From NCBI RefSeq assembly GCF_004799755.1, contig NZ_SLUB01000025.1, forward strand, positions 1 through 59,499: a stretch of DNA of 59,499 nucleotides, written 5' to 3'. The stretch comes from Bacillus timonensis. GTDB lineage: Bacteria > Bacillota > Bacilli > Bacillales > Bacillaceae_L. Below the pieces are notes generated by a model. It ran no database searches. It had not been told where the DNA came from and saw only the letters and a list, made by a program, of their open reading frames with translations. The position numbers and the translations under genes are program-made. This document shows positions 1 through 8,391 of this stretch, one piece after another (positions within the stretch are counted from its first letter, which is position 1; every line of letters starts with the position of its first letter).

Positions 1-61
1 AGATGTGTATAATAGACAGAGATAATTATACTGCGTAATAAAACTTCTGTCAATAAAGGAT

Positions 62-98
62 TTTTAAAAAAGAAAAGTCCCCACTCCTTAGTGAGGAC
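62..98 (-). terminator. Intrinsic terminator after larC
   Basis: An 8-bp stem (GTCCTCAC with GTGGGGAC, one mismatch-type pair) is followed on the minus strand by a T-rich run. It begins about ten bases after the larC stop, so transcription probably ends here. This argues against a second larC half being co-transcribed. Confidence 0.8.
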
Positions 99-108
99 AA
101 AAAAACAT

Positions 109-1026
109 TTATTCTCCAATAATGACTCGAAGAACATTTGGTTGATCTTTAAACGTTTTTGTGCCAGCCCCGTAGCCTATTGCTTCTACCTTCATGGAAG
201 GAAAACTGCAAAATTCATCTGTAAGTACGGAAATAATTCCAGCTCCGGTTGGTGTCGTGAGTTCAAAACGGATATCGCTTTGCTCAATAGGCACCCCTTT
301 TAAAATTTCAAGGGTAGCAGGGGCTGGAACAGGGTAAATTCCATGGTCAATATGGATTTTTCCAGTTCCAACAGGTACAGATGACGATTTAATCGTGGAG
401 ATTTCTAATTGTTGTAGTAAAATAGCTGTTCCTACAATATCAATTATTGAATCAACCGCACCAACTTCATGAAAATGCACTTTTTCTAACGGAAGCCCAT
501 GGATTAGGCCTTCTGCTTCCCCGATTTTCTTGAAAATCTTTAGTGCGATTTCTTTTACTTCAGGAGCCAATTCAGATTCCTCAATCATCTTCACAATATC
601 TTTATACGCACGATGTGAATGATGGTGATGATAGTCATGCTTATGGCTGTGATGATCGTGTCCATGACCGTGGTGATGATCATGGCTATGTTCATGCGTA
701 TGTATATGTTCGTGTTCATGGTCGTGGTCCTGAGTATGTTCATGATGGTGATCATGATCGTGATGATGTTCGTTAACATGGTCGTCGTGGTCGTGAACAT
801 GATGATGCGTGTGCAAATTGCTTTCATTTTTTAAAATGACATCAAATTTCGTAGATGTGATTCCGTTTTTCACGATCTTTTTCCATGTTAATTCGTATTC
901 ATCCTCAAAATGGAGTTTCTTTAATTCCTCAACAAGTTTTTGTGGATCTCCACCTGCGTCAAGTAATGCGCCAATCACCATATCCCCACTAATCCCTGAA
1001 AAACAATCAAAATATAGTGTTCTCAT
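109..1026 (-). CDS. larC: LarC N-terminal half (LarC1-like), nickel insertion protein
   Basis: 305 residues. LarC inserts nickel into the pyridinium bis-thiocarboxylate mononucleotide that becomes the pincer cofactor of LarA-type racemases. The start (MRTLYFDCFSGISGDM) and the end (DQPNVLRVIIGE) match the N-terminal half of the family. Residues about 72-138 are an extreme His/Asp/Glu stretch, probably a nickel-binding store. The ATG abuts the larB stop (TAAATG), so the two are translationally coupled. Full LarC proteins are about 400 residues or more, and in Lactobacillus plantarum the C-terminal half (LarC2) is joined by ribosomal frameshifting. Here no LarC2-like sequence follows in any frame and a terminator lies directly downstream. 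The protein is therefore either a LarC1-only form with LarC2 encoded elsewhere, or a truncation. Confidence 0.88.
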   Translation of the reverse strand: MRTLYFDCFSGISGDMVIGALLDAGGDPQKLVEELKKLHFEDEYELTWKKIVKNGITSTKFDVILKNESNLHTHHHVHDHDDHVNEHHHDHDHHHEHTQDHDHEHEHIHTHEHSHDHHHGHGHDHHSHKHDYHHHHSHRAYKDIVKMIEESELAPEVKEIALKIFKKIGEAEGLIHGLPLEKVHFHEVGAVDSIIDIVGTAILLQQLEISTIKSSSVPVGTGKIHIDHGIYPVPAPATLEILKGVPIEQSDIRFELTTPTGAGIISVLTDEFCSFPSMKVEAIGYGAGTKTFKDQPNVLRVIIGE

Positions 1027-1782
1027 TTAATCTAGTTCTCCTTTTTGTGCAAGTTGATCAATTAAGACCGCGTTATAAGCACCGCCGAAACCGTTGTCGA
1101 TGTTCACTACACTGATTCCAGACGCACAGGAATTAAGCATCGTTAATAAAGCTGATAAACCTTGAAAATTGGCCCCATATCCAATACTTGTAGGGACTGC
1201 AATAATTGGGTGGGAAACAAGACCGCCAACCACACTTGGCAAAGCACCCTCCATACCTGCGACAACTACAGAAACATTCGCATTTCGGATTTCTTCAATA
1301 TTATCAAATAAACGATGAATGCCTGCCACCCCTACGTCGTAGAAGCGACGAATGTTACTGCCTAACACTTCCGCTGTAATCGCTGCTTCTTCAGCGACAC
1401 GTAAATCCGAGGTACCCGCACACACTATCGCTACATAGCCGTTCCTTTGTTTGTTATCTCGTGTAGCATCTTTCCAATACAGAACTTGAGCTGTTTCATT
1501 GTACACAAATTCAGAATTTGATTGTAAAATAAAGTCAGCTTTTTCCTTTGAAATTCGTGTAACAAGAACATTGTCTCCTCGTTCTTTTATGACATTTATG
1601 ATTGATAGAATTTGCTCCTTTGTCTTCCCCTCGCCAAAAACAATTTCCGGGAATCCTTGTCTATTTTTTCGATGATGATCGATTTTGGCAAATCCTAAAT
1701 TCTCGTAGGTTGCTATTTGTTTTTTTGCATCCTCAATACTTAATGATCCTTGTTTTACTTGCTTTAAAATTTCTTCTACCAT
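1027..1782 (-). CDS. larB: LarB, pyridinium-3,5-biscarboxylic acid mononucleotide synthase
   Basis: 251 residues, full length for LarB. LarB carboxylates and hydrolyses nicotinic acid adenine dinucleotide to P2CMN, the first step of nickel-pincer cofactor synthesis. The C-terminal half is PurE-like: CAGTSD at residues 121-126, then a repeated VAGMEGALPSVVGGL-type glycine-rich segment near 174-188. It starts at an ATG with AAGGTG upstream and runs directly into larC. It shares the minus strand with gntK, larE and the larA homologue. The cofactor it helps make is most simply assigned to the LarA homologue in the same cluster. Confidence 0.95.
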   Translation of the reverse strand: MVEEILKQVKQGSLSIEDAKKQIATYENLGFAKIDHHRKNRQGFPEIVFGEGKTKEQILSIINVIKERGDNVLVTRISKEKADFILQSNSEFVYNETAQVLYWKDATRDNKQRNGYVAIVCAGTSDLRVAEEAAITAEVLGSNIRRFYDVGVAGIHRLFDNIEEIRNANVSVVVAGMEGALPSVVGGLVSHPIIAVPTSIGYGANFQGLSALLTMLNSCASGISVVNIDNGFGGAYNAVLIDQLAQKGELD

Positions 1783-1824
1783 GTTTCACACACCTTAATC
1801 GACTTTAGAATCGATGGATAGCCA

Positions 1825-1849
1825 CAGCGTCAGCAACAAACTGACGCTG
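1825..1849 (-). other. Hairpin between gntK and larB
   Basis: A perfect 9-bp inverted repeat (CAGCGTCAG / CTGACGCTG) with a 7-base loop lies seven bases after the gntK stop. On the minus strand it is not followed by a T-run; the T-rich side faces the plus strand. It may stabilise or process the gntK-larBC transcript, or act as a weak terminator. The role is undetermined. Confidence 0.5.
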
Positions 1850-1855
1850 ATTTTC

Positions 1856-3328
1856 TTAAAAATGTTTGATAATATCTTTTCCAATTTCTTCGTATTTTGC
1901 ATATATTGCTTTGTATTTCTCATGGTTTTCTTTATTTGGTACAACTGGCTCTCCCATTGGGATATTGTTCTTGATCTCTTCAAAGGAATTCACTTTACCG
2001 ATGCCTACTAATGCAGTCCAAGCTGCCCCCCATGCTGCACTATGATGGGTCTCTGGGACATAAACTTCTTTACCAAACACGTCAGCAAGCATTTGCAGCC
2101 ACAATGGTGAACGTGCCAATCCGCCGTTAACATAAAGTTTCTCAGTTTCTCCGGCTTGTTTTTCTAATGCTTGTCCGATTTGGTATAGATTAAATGTAAT
2201 TCCCTCTAATACAGCACGAACGAAGTGTTCCGTTTTATGGGTAACAGACATTCCAAAGAAGTTACCACGTGCTTGTTGCTTCCATAATGGAGCGCGTTCC
2301 CCATTTATATATGGATGGAAAAATAAGCCTTCAGCTCCAGGTCCAACTTTTTTAGCTTCAGCAGTAAAATGATCAAAGCTTTCCTGGTAGTTAAGTAGTT
2401 CTTTTAACCATTGAAGGGCTATTCCACCGTTATTAGTTGGCCCACCTACAATAAAATGTTCGTCAGTAAAAGCATAACAAAAAGTTTCATGCTTTGTATT
2501 TGATTGGAATCCTTTTGTAAATTGGCGGATGGCTCCACTTGTGCCAGCTGTTACAGCTACTTCGCCTGGAGAAATCGCTCCAATTCCTAAATTTGCAAAC
2601 TGACCATCGGCTGCTCCGATAATGAATGGCATTTCACTTGAGATGCCCATTTCATCTGCAATTTTAGGGTTAATGTCGGTTAATCGATAAGTTGGTGGGA
2701 CAATTTTTGAAAGCATGTCCTCTGTGATTCCTGCTTTATTAAGCACTTCATGGTCCCATTGAAATGTTTTTCCGTTAAACATTCCTGTAGCAGATGCCAT
2801 TGAATAATCAATTACCCGTTGATTAAACCATTTTAAAAGTAAATATTCTTTAATTGATAAGAAATAGCTTGATTGGGTATATGGGATATAATCAATTTCC
2901 TTCATCCAAATGAGCTTTGCTAATGGTGACATTGGATGAATTGGCATACCGGTTCTCGAAAAAATTTCAAGACCATCTGATTCCATAAGTTCATTTGCTT
3001 GTTTTGTGCTTCTACCATCAGCCCAAATTAATGCTTGAGAAAGAGCTTCACCATTATCCGCCATACATATGATGGAATGCATAGCAGCTGAAATCCCTAA
3101 GCTAATGATGTCTTCTTTATTTACTTTCGCTTGCTGAATGGCCATATTAATTGCTTTTACAGCGGATCGCTCAATTTCATCAGGGTCTTGCTCAACCCAT
3201 CCTTGCTTAGGGTAGTAAGAGGTAACAAGATCCTCAGCTTCTGCAACTACCTTTCCATTTAAGGTAAAGATTACTGCTTTTGCACTAGTTGTCCCTAAAT
3301 CGAGACCAATGACATATTCGTGTGACAT
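1856..3328 (-). CDS. gntK: Gluconokinase (FGGY carbohydrate kinase)
   Basis: 490 residues. It probably phosphorylates D-gluconate to 6-phosphogluconate with ATP in the cytoplasm. The N-terminal FGGY phosphate-binding motif is clear (GLDLGTTSAKA, residues 8-18), as is the C-terminal NGGLARSPLW segment of the second actin-like ATPase lobe. Length and sequence are typical of Firmicute GntK. The neighbouring gnd gene takes the product onward, which favours gluconate over other FGGY substrates such as xylulose or glycerol. It starts at an ATG with AAAGGAAG upstream. No gluconate permease or GntR repressor is adjacent, unlike the Bacillus subtilis gntRKPZ operon. Confidence 0.88.
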   Translation of the reverse strand: MSHEYVIGLDLGTTSAKAVIFTLNGKVVAEAEDLVTSYYPKQGWVEQDPDEIERSAVKAINMAIQQAKVNKEDIISLGISAAMHSIICMADNGEALSQALIWADGRSTKQANELMESDGLEIFSRTGMPIHPMSPLAKLIWMKEIDYIPYTQSSYFLSIKEYLLLKWFNQRVIDYSMASATGMFNGKTFQWDHEVLNKAGITEDMLSKIVPPTYRLTDINPKIADEMGISSEMPFIIGAADGQFANLGIGAISPGEVAVTAGTSGAIRQFTKGFQSNTKHETFCYAFTDEHFIVGGPTNNGGIALQWLKELLNYQESFDHFTAEAKKVGPGAEGLFFHPYINGERAPLWKQQARGNFFGMSVTHKTEHFVRAVLEGITFNLYQIGQALEKQAGETEKLYVNGGLARSPLWLQMLADVFGKEVYVPETHHSAAWGAAWTALVGIGKVNSFEEIKNNIPMGEPVVPNKENHEKYKAIYAKYEEIGKDIIKHF

Positions 3329-3405
3329 ACCTACATCTTCCTTTACACGTTCTATCGTTAATACTTAGTAGTTTGTGACTTCATGTTATCATATTATTCT
3401 TGACA

Positions 3406-3434
3406 AAGAAAAAGCTTTGGAAAGATTCCAAAGC
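3406..3434 (-). terminator. Terminator after larE
   Basis: A perfect 9-bp stem (GCTTTGGAA / TTCCAAAGC) with a 3-base loop is followed on the minus strand by TTTTTCTTTG. It sits between larE and gntK, so gntK-larB-larC may have their own promoter or depend on readthrough. Confidence 0.85.
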
Positions 3435-3443
3435 ATTCTCTAC

Positions 3444-4244
3444 TTAAGAAAGTACTTTATTCATACTTCCACTCTTGTAACCTACTAAATCAAGTGTTAT
3501 ATATTTATAGCCGATTGAATTTAGTTCTTTTGTTATGGCTTCATGATGTTCTAAGACGATTTTCATATCGTTAGGTTCAACTTCAATCCTTGCGATGTCT
3601 TGATGGGTACGAACACGGACCTGACGAATTTGTAGAGATTTAAGAAATTCCTCTGCTCGTTCAACCTTTGTTAATTTTTCAATCGTGATTTTTTCTCCAT
3701 AAGCAATCCGTGAGGACAGGCATGCAAATGATGGTTTGTTCCAAGTTGGCAAATCGAATTCACGGGATAATTCCCTAATTTCATCTTTAAACAGATTTGC
3801 CTCTTGCAATGGTCCACGAATTCCTTTTTCCTTTGCAGCCTTCATGCCTGGACGGAATTCATTCATATCATCAGCGATGACTCCATACACAACATTGTGA
3901 TAACCTTCACGTTCCATAACTGGAATGAGATGATCAAATAGACTGCTCTTACAGAAATAACAACGATTTCGATCATTTTCTGTGTAGCCAGGAATAGCTA
4001 GCTCCGACGTTTCAATCACACGATGGTTTGCCCCAATTTTTTTGGCAAGGACTTGAGCTTCCTTTAGCTCAGTTGAAGGATAAGTTTCTGAATCAGCCGT
4101 TACCGCTAATACATTGTCCTTTCCAAGTGTGTCAACAGCAACTTTGAGTAAAAAGGTACTGTCAACACCACCGGAAAAAGCTACGACAACGGATTCCATC
4201 TCGCGGAGAATCGACACAAGCTTTTGATACTTTTCCTCAATCAT
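3444..4244 (-). CDS. larE: LarE, ATP-dependent sulfur transferase for the nickel-pincer cofactor
   Basis: 266 residues. LarE activates the carboxylates of P2CMN with ATP and replaces them with thiocarboxylates. The PP-loop SGGVDST is at residues 24-30. Cys175 in KPSFACLSSR lines up with the sacrificial Cys176 of Lactobacillus plantarum LarE. This protein also has a CYFC pair at Cys95 and Cys98. A CxxC plus the conserved cysteine is the pattern described for LarE proteins that carry a [4Fe-4S] cluster and donate sulfur catalytically instead of losing their own cysteine. Start: ATG preceded by AAGGGGAG. It lies between the SDR gene and gntK on the same strand. Confidence 0.94.
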   Translation of the reverse strand: MIEEKYQKLVSILREMESVVVAFSGGVDSTFLLKVAVDTLGKDNVLAVTADSETYPSTELKEAQVLAKKIGANHRVIETSELAIPGYTENDRNRCYFCKSSLFDHLIPVMEREGYHNVVYGVIADDMNEFRPGMKAAKEKGIRGPLQEANLFKDEIRELSREFDLPTWNKPSFACLSSRIAYGEKITIEKLTKVERAEEFLKSLQIRQVRVRTHQDIARIEVEPNDMKIVLEHHEAITKELNSIGYKYITLDLVGYKSGSMNKVLS

Positions 4245-4323
4245 TGTCTTCTCCCCTTCTCTCCGGGTAGTAATTGTTCTCTTTCTATTTATATCACGTA
4301 AATTACGTAACAGAAGTATTTTA

Positions 4324-5094
4324 TTAGATAGTCATGCTTCCAAATCCGCCATCAACGCGAATGAATGTACCAGTTACGAAGCTAGAAGCATTTTCTGAAG
4401 CTAAGAATACAGCTGCTCCTTTTAATTCATCAGGGTTACCGAAACGATTCATTGGAGTGTGTCCCATGATAGATGCTACACGCTCTTCACTTAAGATTTT
4501 ACGGTTTTGTTCAGCTGGGAAGAATCCTGGAATAATTGCATTTACACGAATTCCGTTTGGTGCGAATTCCCTTGCCAAGAACTGAGTCATGCTATTTACA
4601 CCAGCTTTTGATACTGAGTATGTAAATACTTTAGATAGTGGTGTAGTTGACGACACGGAAGAAATATTGATAATGCTTCCTTTGCGTCCTTTGTCAATCA
4701 TTTTCTTCGCGAAAATTTGAGTTGCTACAACATAACCTTTAAGGTTTACATCCATGATTTTGTCATACTCATCCATATCAAGCTCGAAGAAAGGAGTTGG
4801 GCTATTCATACCTGGTGCATTAAGAAGGATGTCTATTCCGCCAGACCATGCTTCGATTTCTTTTGCCGCATTTTCAAGGGATTCACGAGAAAGAACGTCC
4901 GCTGTAAAAGCTTTCGCTACTCCACCTTCTGCTTCGATTTCTTTTACAACCGCTTCTGTTTTTTCAAGGTTTCGTCCAACAATCGCAACTTTTGCGCCAT
5001 GTTCAGCGAATCCTTTACAGATAGAAGATCCTAAAACACTATTTCCGCCAATAGCAACAGCTGTTTTTCCAGTTAAGTCAAATAATTTTGTCAT
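4324..5094 (-). CDS. SDR-family oxidoreductase, probable sugar-acid dehydrogenase
   Basis: 256 residues, a classical NAD(P)-dependent short-chain dehydrogenase. It has a degenerate glycine-rich cofactor motif near residues 16-23 (GGNSVLGS), the catalytic NISS serine region, and YSVSKAG carrying the Tyr and Lys. The C-terminal VDGGF is usual for the family. It resembles Bacillus SDRs called D-mannonate oxidoreductase (UxuB/YjmF type) or gluconate 5-dehydrogenase. Its place between the larA homologue and larE, near gntK and gnd, supports a hydroxy-/keto-acid sugar substrate. The exact substrate cannot be decided from sequence. Start: ATG with GTGGGGA upstream. Confidence 0.85.
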   Translation of the reverse strand: MTKLFDLTGKTAVAIGGNSVLGSSICKGFAEHGAKVAIVGRNLEKTEAVVKEIEAEGGVAKAFTADVLSRESLENAAKEIEAWSGGIDILLNAPGMNSPTPFFELDMDEYDKIMDVNLKGYVVATQIFAKKMIDKGRKGSIINISSVSSTTPLSKVFTYSVSKAGVNSMTQFLAREFAPNGIRVNAIIPGFFPAEQNRKILSEERVASIMGHTPMNRFGNPDELKGAAVFLASENASSFVTGTFIRVDGGFGSMTI

Positions 5095-5148
5095 GTCTAT
5101 TCCCCACTTTTTAATGAAATTAAGTCGAATTTATTCAAAATAATGTTC

Positions 5149-5173
5149 CAGTTGGGGGTTGCCCCCCTAACTG
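5149..5173 (-). other. Strong GC-rich hairpin between larA homologue and SDR gene
   Basis: An 11-bp stem built on GGGGG/CCCCC with flanking CAGTT/AACTG and a tiny loop lies just after the larA-homologue stop. On the minus strand it is followed by AACATTATTTTG, not a clean T-run. It could lower downstream expression or protect the 3' end of the upstream message. Confidence 0.5.
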
Positions 5174-5179
5174 AAAGAA

Positions 5180-6448
5180 TTAAAATAGATTTCCGTTTGC
5201 ATCGAAGTTGAATTCGTAAGGGTCTGATGCCTGTTCAATATTTGGATGTTGCTTAATGTAATCCAATAAGGCTTCCGAAACTTCGATTTCACTCACATGC
5301 AATGTATCTTTGATACGTACCATTTTTACCTTTGTGAAATCTAAGATATTACAAGTTTTAATGGCTGCTTGGATGGCTTCTTTATCATTTGGAAGTGTTG
5401 TTGCAATTTTCGTTGGAGCAACCACTGTTGACGTCAATCCATTTGCATATGTGAATTCAAGGTCCATTTTGTCAACTAAACGTTGTGTTGTAAAATCTGC
5501 AGTACCAACACCATTAGCGTTACCTTCTGTTTCTGAAGTTAGATTTAACACAACCATTTTGTTCACATCCGGACCACCATGTGCATATGGAGTTGGATAA
5601 CGACCCGTAATATTCGGATCCATACCGTCTCCACTTATATTTTTACCAATTTGATCAATGACAAGAACGTCGATTTGGTCAAAGAATAGCTTCGGAAGTA
5701 ATTGCTTTGCTTGTGCTTGAAGTTCAGGCTCTTTCTCAATAATTTCATTTGTGAGCATAACTTCAATTCTTGCCACTCTGTCAAACGCGTTTTCGACTGT
5801 TGCAACACCAAAAAGAAATGGTGTTTTTTCCATAATCATTTGTGCCATTGCAGGAACATTTTCTGCCATGTATTTAAATCCTAATTGATGACAAGCTTCC
5901 GCACCTTTTTGCTTTCCAAGTCCAATACTGATCATTTTTTGCATTCCGCTTTCAACAGAGCCCCGGAAAGCAGTGTGTGGTTTCACACGATTAATTACAA
6001 CAATTCCGTCAGCTTGAGAAGCATATTTATCAATATACACTGGTAAGCCATTTGGTAATTCACCAAGCTTAACAACTTCCATAGAAGAGCGTATTTCACA
6101 GCCTACACTTTCTTCTGTTACTCCAAGATGTTTTAAAACATCTCGTTGTCCTTCACCAGTTGCACCACCATGGCTACCCATGCTAGGTACGATAAAAGGT
6201 TTGCCGCCCATGTCTTTAATAAATTGAACAGTTGTTTTTGTAATGTCAACTAAAGCGTCAATTCCACGACTTCCTACAGCAATTGCAATTTCCATACCTG
6301 GTTTAATAGTTTGTTTCACATCTTCTCGATGTAATTTGTTTGTTAGTTCTTCTACAACATTTTCAATTTTTGAATCATCAAAATGCTGTTTGACTTTAAG
6401 CATTTTTGGAACTGGAATATCCTTTAATAATTCTTGGAGTATACCCAT
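5180..6448 (-). CDS. larA: LarA-family nickel-pincer racemase/epimerase
   Basis: 422 residues. LarA enzymes racemise or epimerise alpha-hydroxyacids through hydride transfer to a covalently bound nickel-pincer cofactor. The N-terminal DUF2088 domain is clear. Likely counterparts of the Lactobacillus LarA residues His108, His174, Lys184 and His200 are His93 (GSHGGATG), His158 (KPHTAFRG), Lys171 (GMQKMI) and His187 (ACHQ). The gene lies with larB, larC and larE but also with gntK, gnd and an SDR. That favours an aldonate epimerase (mannonate/gluconate type) over lactate racemase, as an inference from context. ATG with AAGGAG upstream. Substrate unproven. Confidence 0.87.
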   Translation of the reverse strand: MGILQELLKDIPVPKMLKVKQHFDDSKIENVVEELTNKLHREDVKQTIKPGMEIAIAVGSRGIDALVDITKTTVQFIKDMGGKPFIVPSMGSHGGATGEGQRDVLKHLGVTEESVGCEIRSSMEVVKLGELPNGLPVYIDKYASQADGIVVINRVKPHTAFRGSVESGMQKMISIGLGKQKGAEACHQLGFKYMAENVPAMAQMIMEKTPFLFGVATVENAFDRVARIEVMLTNEIIEKEPELQAQAKQLLPKLFFDQIDVLVIDQIGKNISGDGMDPNITGRYPTPYAHGGPDVNKMVVLNLTSETEGNANGVGTADFTTQRLVDKMDLEFTYANGLTSTVVAPTKIATTLPNDKEAIQAAIKTCNILDFTKVKMVRIKDTLHVSEIEVSEALLDYIKQHPNIEQASDPYEFNFDANGNLF

Positions 6449-6589
6449 GATTAGACTCCTTCCTATTGAAACTGACAGCTAAAAATAGTTTACACATTTA
6501 TTAAAACGTAGTCTCTTTTTTGCACTAAAAAATAAAGTTCTAACGGTGAAGTTGAAATCCCTTACATCTGAATTTGAAGCTTATTACAA

Positions 6590-6620
6590 ACAAAAGCCGG
6601 GGTTTCAATGTTGAAACCCC
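6590..6620 (-). terminator. Terminator after gnd
   Basis: A perfect 10-bp stem (GGGGTTTCAA / TTGAAACCCC) with a 2-base loop is followed on the minus strand by GGCTTTTGTTTG. It follows the gnd stop and separates gnd from the larA homologue. Confidence 0.8.
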
Positions 6621-6630
6621 AACAATGGTA

Positions 6631-8043
6631 TTATTCCATCCAGTTTGTATGGAAGATTCCTTCTTTGTCCACACGTTGGTATGTGTGAGCACCAAAGTAA
6701 TCGCGTTGTGCTTGAAGAAGGTTCGCAGGCAATGTTTCAGTACGATAGCTATCATAGTATGCAATCGCACTAGAGAAACATGGAACAGGAATTCCTTTTT
6801 CAACAGCTACTGAAATTACCTTACGTAATGATGTTTGGTAACCTTCTGCAATTTCTTTAAAGTAAGGATCTAATAATAGATTTGCTAATTGACCGTCACG
6901 ATCATATGCATCTTTGATTTTTTGTAGGAATTGAGCACGAATAATACATCCGCCACGGAAAATCATTGCAATCTCGCCATAATTTAAATTCCAATCATAT
7001 TCTTCCGATGCTACACGCATTTGTGCGAAACCTTGAGCATAAGAAATGATTTTGCTTAAGTATAAAGCTTTACGTACTGATTCAATAAGTTCTTGCTTGT
7101 CTCCATCAAATCCGGTTGCTGATGGACCAGAAAGAACTTGACTTGCTTTCACACGCTCATCCTTCATTGCTGAAATGAAACGAGCAAATACAGATTCAGT
7201 AATGATTGGTAGTGGAACGCCTAGATCAAGAGCGTTTTGGCTAGTCCATTTACCAGTTCCTTTTTGACCAGCAGTATCAAGAATTACGTCAACAAGTGGT
7301 TTACCTGTCTCTTCGTCTTTTTTCTTGAAAATATCTGCAGTGATTTCAATTAAGTAACTATCTAGTTCGCCTTTGTTCCATTCAGCAAAAACTTCATGAA
7401 GTTCATCTGTGCTTAAACCTAGAACATTTTTAAGGATGAAATATGCTTCACAGATTAATTGCATATCACCATATTCGATACCATTGTGAACCATTTTTAC
7501 GTAATGACCAGCACCATTTGGTCCAATATATGTACAGCAAGGATCACCTGAAACTTTTGCAGAGATTGCTGTTAAGATTGGTTCAACAAGCTCGTAAGCT
7601 TCTTTTTGTCCACCAGGCATGATTGAAGGTCCCTTTAAAGCTCCCTCTTCACCACCAGAAACGCCTGTTCCGATGAAGTGGATACCAGTTGATTCTAGTT
7701 CTTTATTACGGCGAATTGTATCATGGAAGAATGTATTACCGCCATCAATTAGAATATCATTTTCTTCAAGGTATGGCTTTAAAGATTCAATTGTTGCATC
7801 AGTAGCCGGACCAGCTTTAACCATTAATAAGATTTTGCGCGGCTTTTCTAGGGAATTCACAAATTCCTCAATTGTTTTTGCGCCAACAAAATTCTTGCCT
7901 ACTGCTTCATTTTGAAGAAACTCTTCTGTTTTTTCGTATGAACGGTTAAAAACAGCAACAGAGTATCCTCTGCTCTCTATATTTAACGCTAAGTTTTTAC
8001 CCATTACTGCTAAACCAACTACACCAATTTGTTGCTTAGACAT
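6631..8043 (-). CDS. gnd: 6-phosphogluconate dehydrogenase, decarboxylating
   Basis: 470 residues, the usual length. It oxidises and decarboxylates 6-phosphogluconate to ribulose 5-phosphate. The Rossmann motif [10 protein letters not shown] is at residues 10-19 and is followed by FNRS, typical of NADP-binding members. The substrate-binding signature appears in the middle ([24 protein letters not shown]). Start: ATG with AAAGG upstream. It is the first gene of the minus-strand sugar-acid group but has its own terminator. Together with gntK it forms a complete gluconate-to-pentose-phosphate route. Whether it is the housekeeping enzyme or a gluconate-induced paralogue (GntZ) cannot be told here. 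Confidence 0.96.
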   Translation of the reverse strand: MSKQQIGVVGLAVMGKNLALNIESRGYSVAVFNRSYEKTEEFLQNEAVGKNFVGAKTIEEFVNSLEKPRKILLMVKAGPATDATIESLKPYLEENDILIDGGNTFFHDTIRRNKELESTGIHFIGTGVSGGEEGALKGPSIMPGGQKEAYELVEPILTAISAKVSGDPCCTYIGPNGAGHYVKMVHNGIEYGDMQLICEAYFILKNVLGLSTDELHEVFAEWNKGELDSYLIEITADIFKKKDEETGKPLVDVILDTAGQKGTGKWTSQNALDLGVPLPIITESVFARFISAMKDERVKASQVLSGPSATGFDGDKQELIESVRKALYLSKIISYAQGFAQMRVASEEYDWNLNYGEIAMIFRGGCIIRAQFLQKIKDAYDRDGQLANLLLDPYFKEIAEGYQTSLRKVISVAVEKGIPVPCFSSAIAYYDSYRTETLPANLLQAQRDYFGAHTYQRVDKEGIFHTNWME

Positions 8044-8391
8044 TTACAATCAAACCTTTCTACTTATGTAATAAAGATAGAAAACAAATCATAATGTTAT
8101 TTTGTGTATCTTTTAAAGCGATTATAACATTTTATTTTAAAAGATGAAGCCTTCATCAAATAATTAATTTGTTTCCTAAACTAACTATTTATATTATAGA
8201 AGAATATCCTGTTTTAATCAATGCGTCAACTGTTGAAATTTGTAGAATCTATGAAGATTTTAAACTATATTTATTGAAATTCTCATAAAAACTATAAAAT
8301 TTATTAATTGATTATCTTAAAAATAGTGTTACAATGAGTAATAATTTAAATTTTTAGATTTTGCTGACTTGAAAATTTGGAGGTAGTAATT
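8044..8391. promoter_or_regulatory. Divergent regulatory region between gnd and ilvD
   Basis: AT-rich and non-coding. A sigma-A-like promoter facing ilvD is visible: TTGATT at 8308-8313, 16-base spacer, TACAAT at 8330-8335. No T-box leader (AGGGTGGNACCGCG) precedes ilvD, and I saw no GntR palindrome for gnd. A convincing CodY box could not be found either. Confidence 0.5.

Noticed and set aside
1-108. Possible LarC2 continuation by frameshift after larC
   Set aside because: Read all frames; none contains the LarC2-type TNIDDM motif. One frame stays open to the window edge but looks random, and a terminator intervenes.
543-834. Several long overlapping ORFs on both strands rich in His, Val or Met
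   Set aside because: They are frame shadows of the His/Asp-repeat codons in larC; no ribosome binding sites and absurd composition.
1825-1849. Canonical terminator for gntK
   Set aside because: The T-rich flank is on the wrong side for the minus strand.
8336-8365. CodY box near ilvD (AATTTTTAGATTTT)
   Set aside because: Five mismatches to the consensus; chance in AT-rich DNA.
8044-8391. T-box leader of ilvD
   Set aside because: The AGGGTGGNACCGCG sequence is absent and a simple promoter fits.
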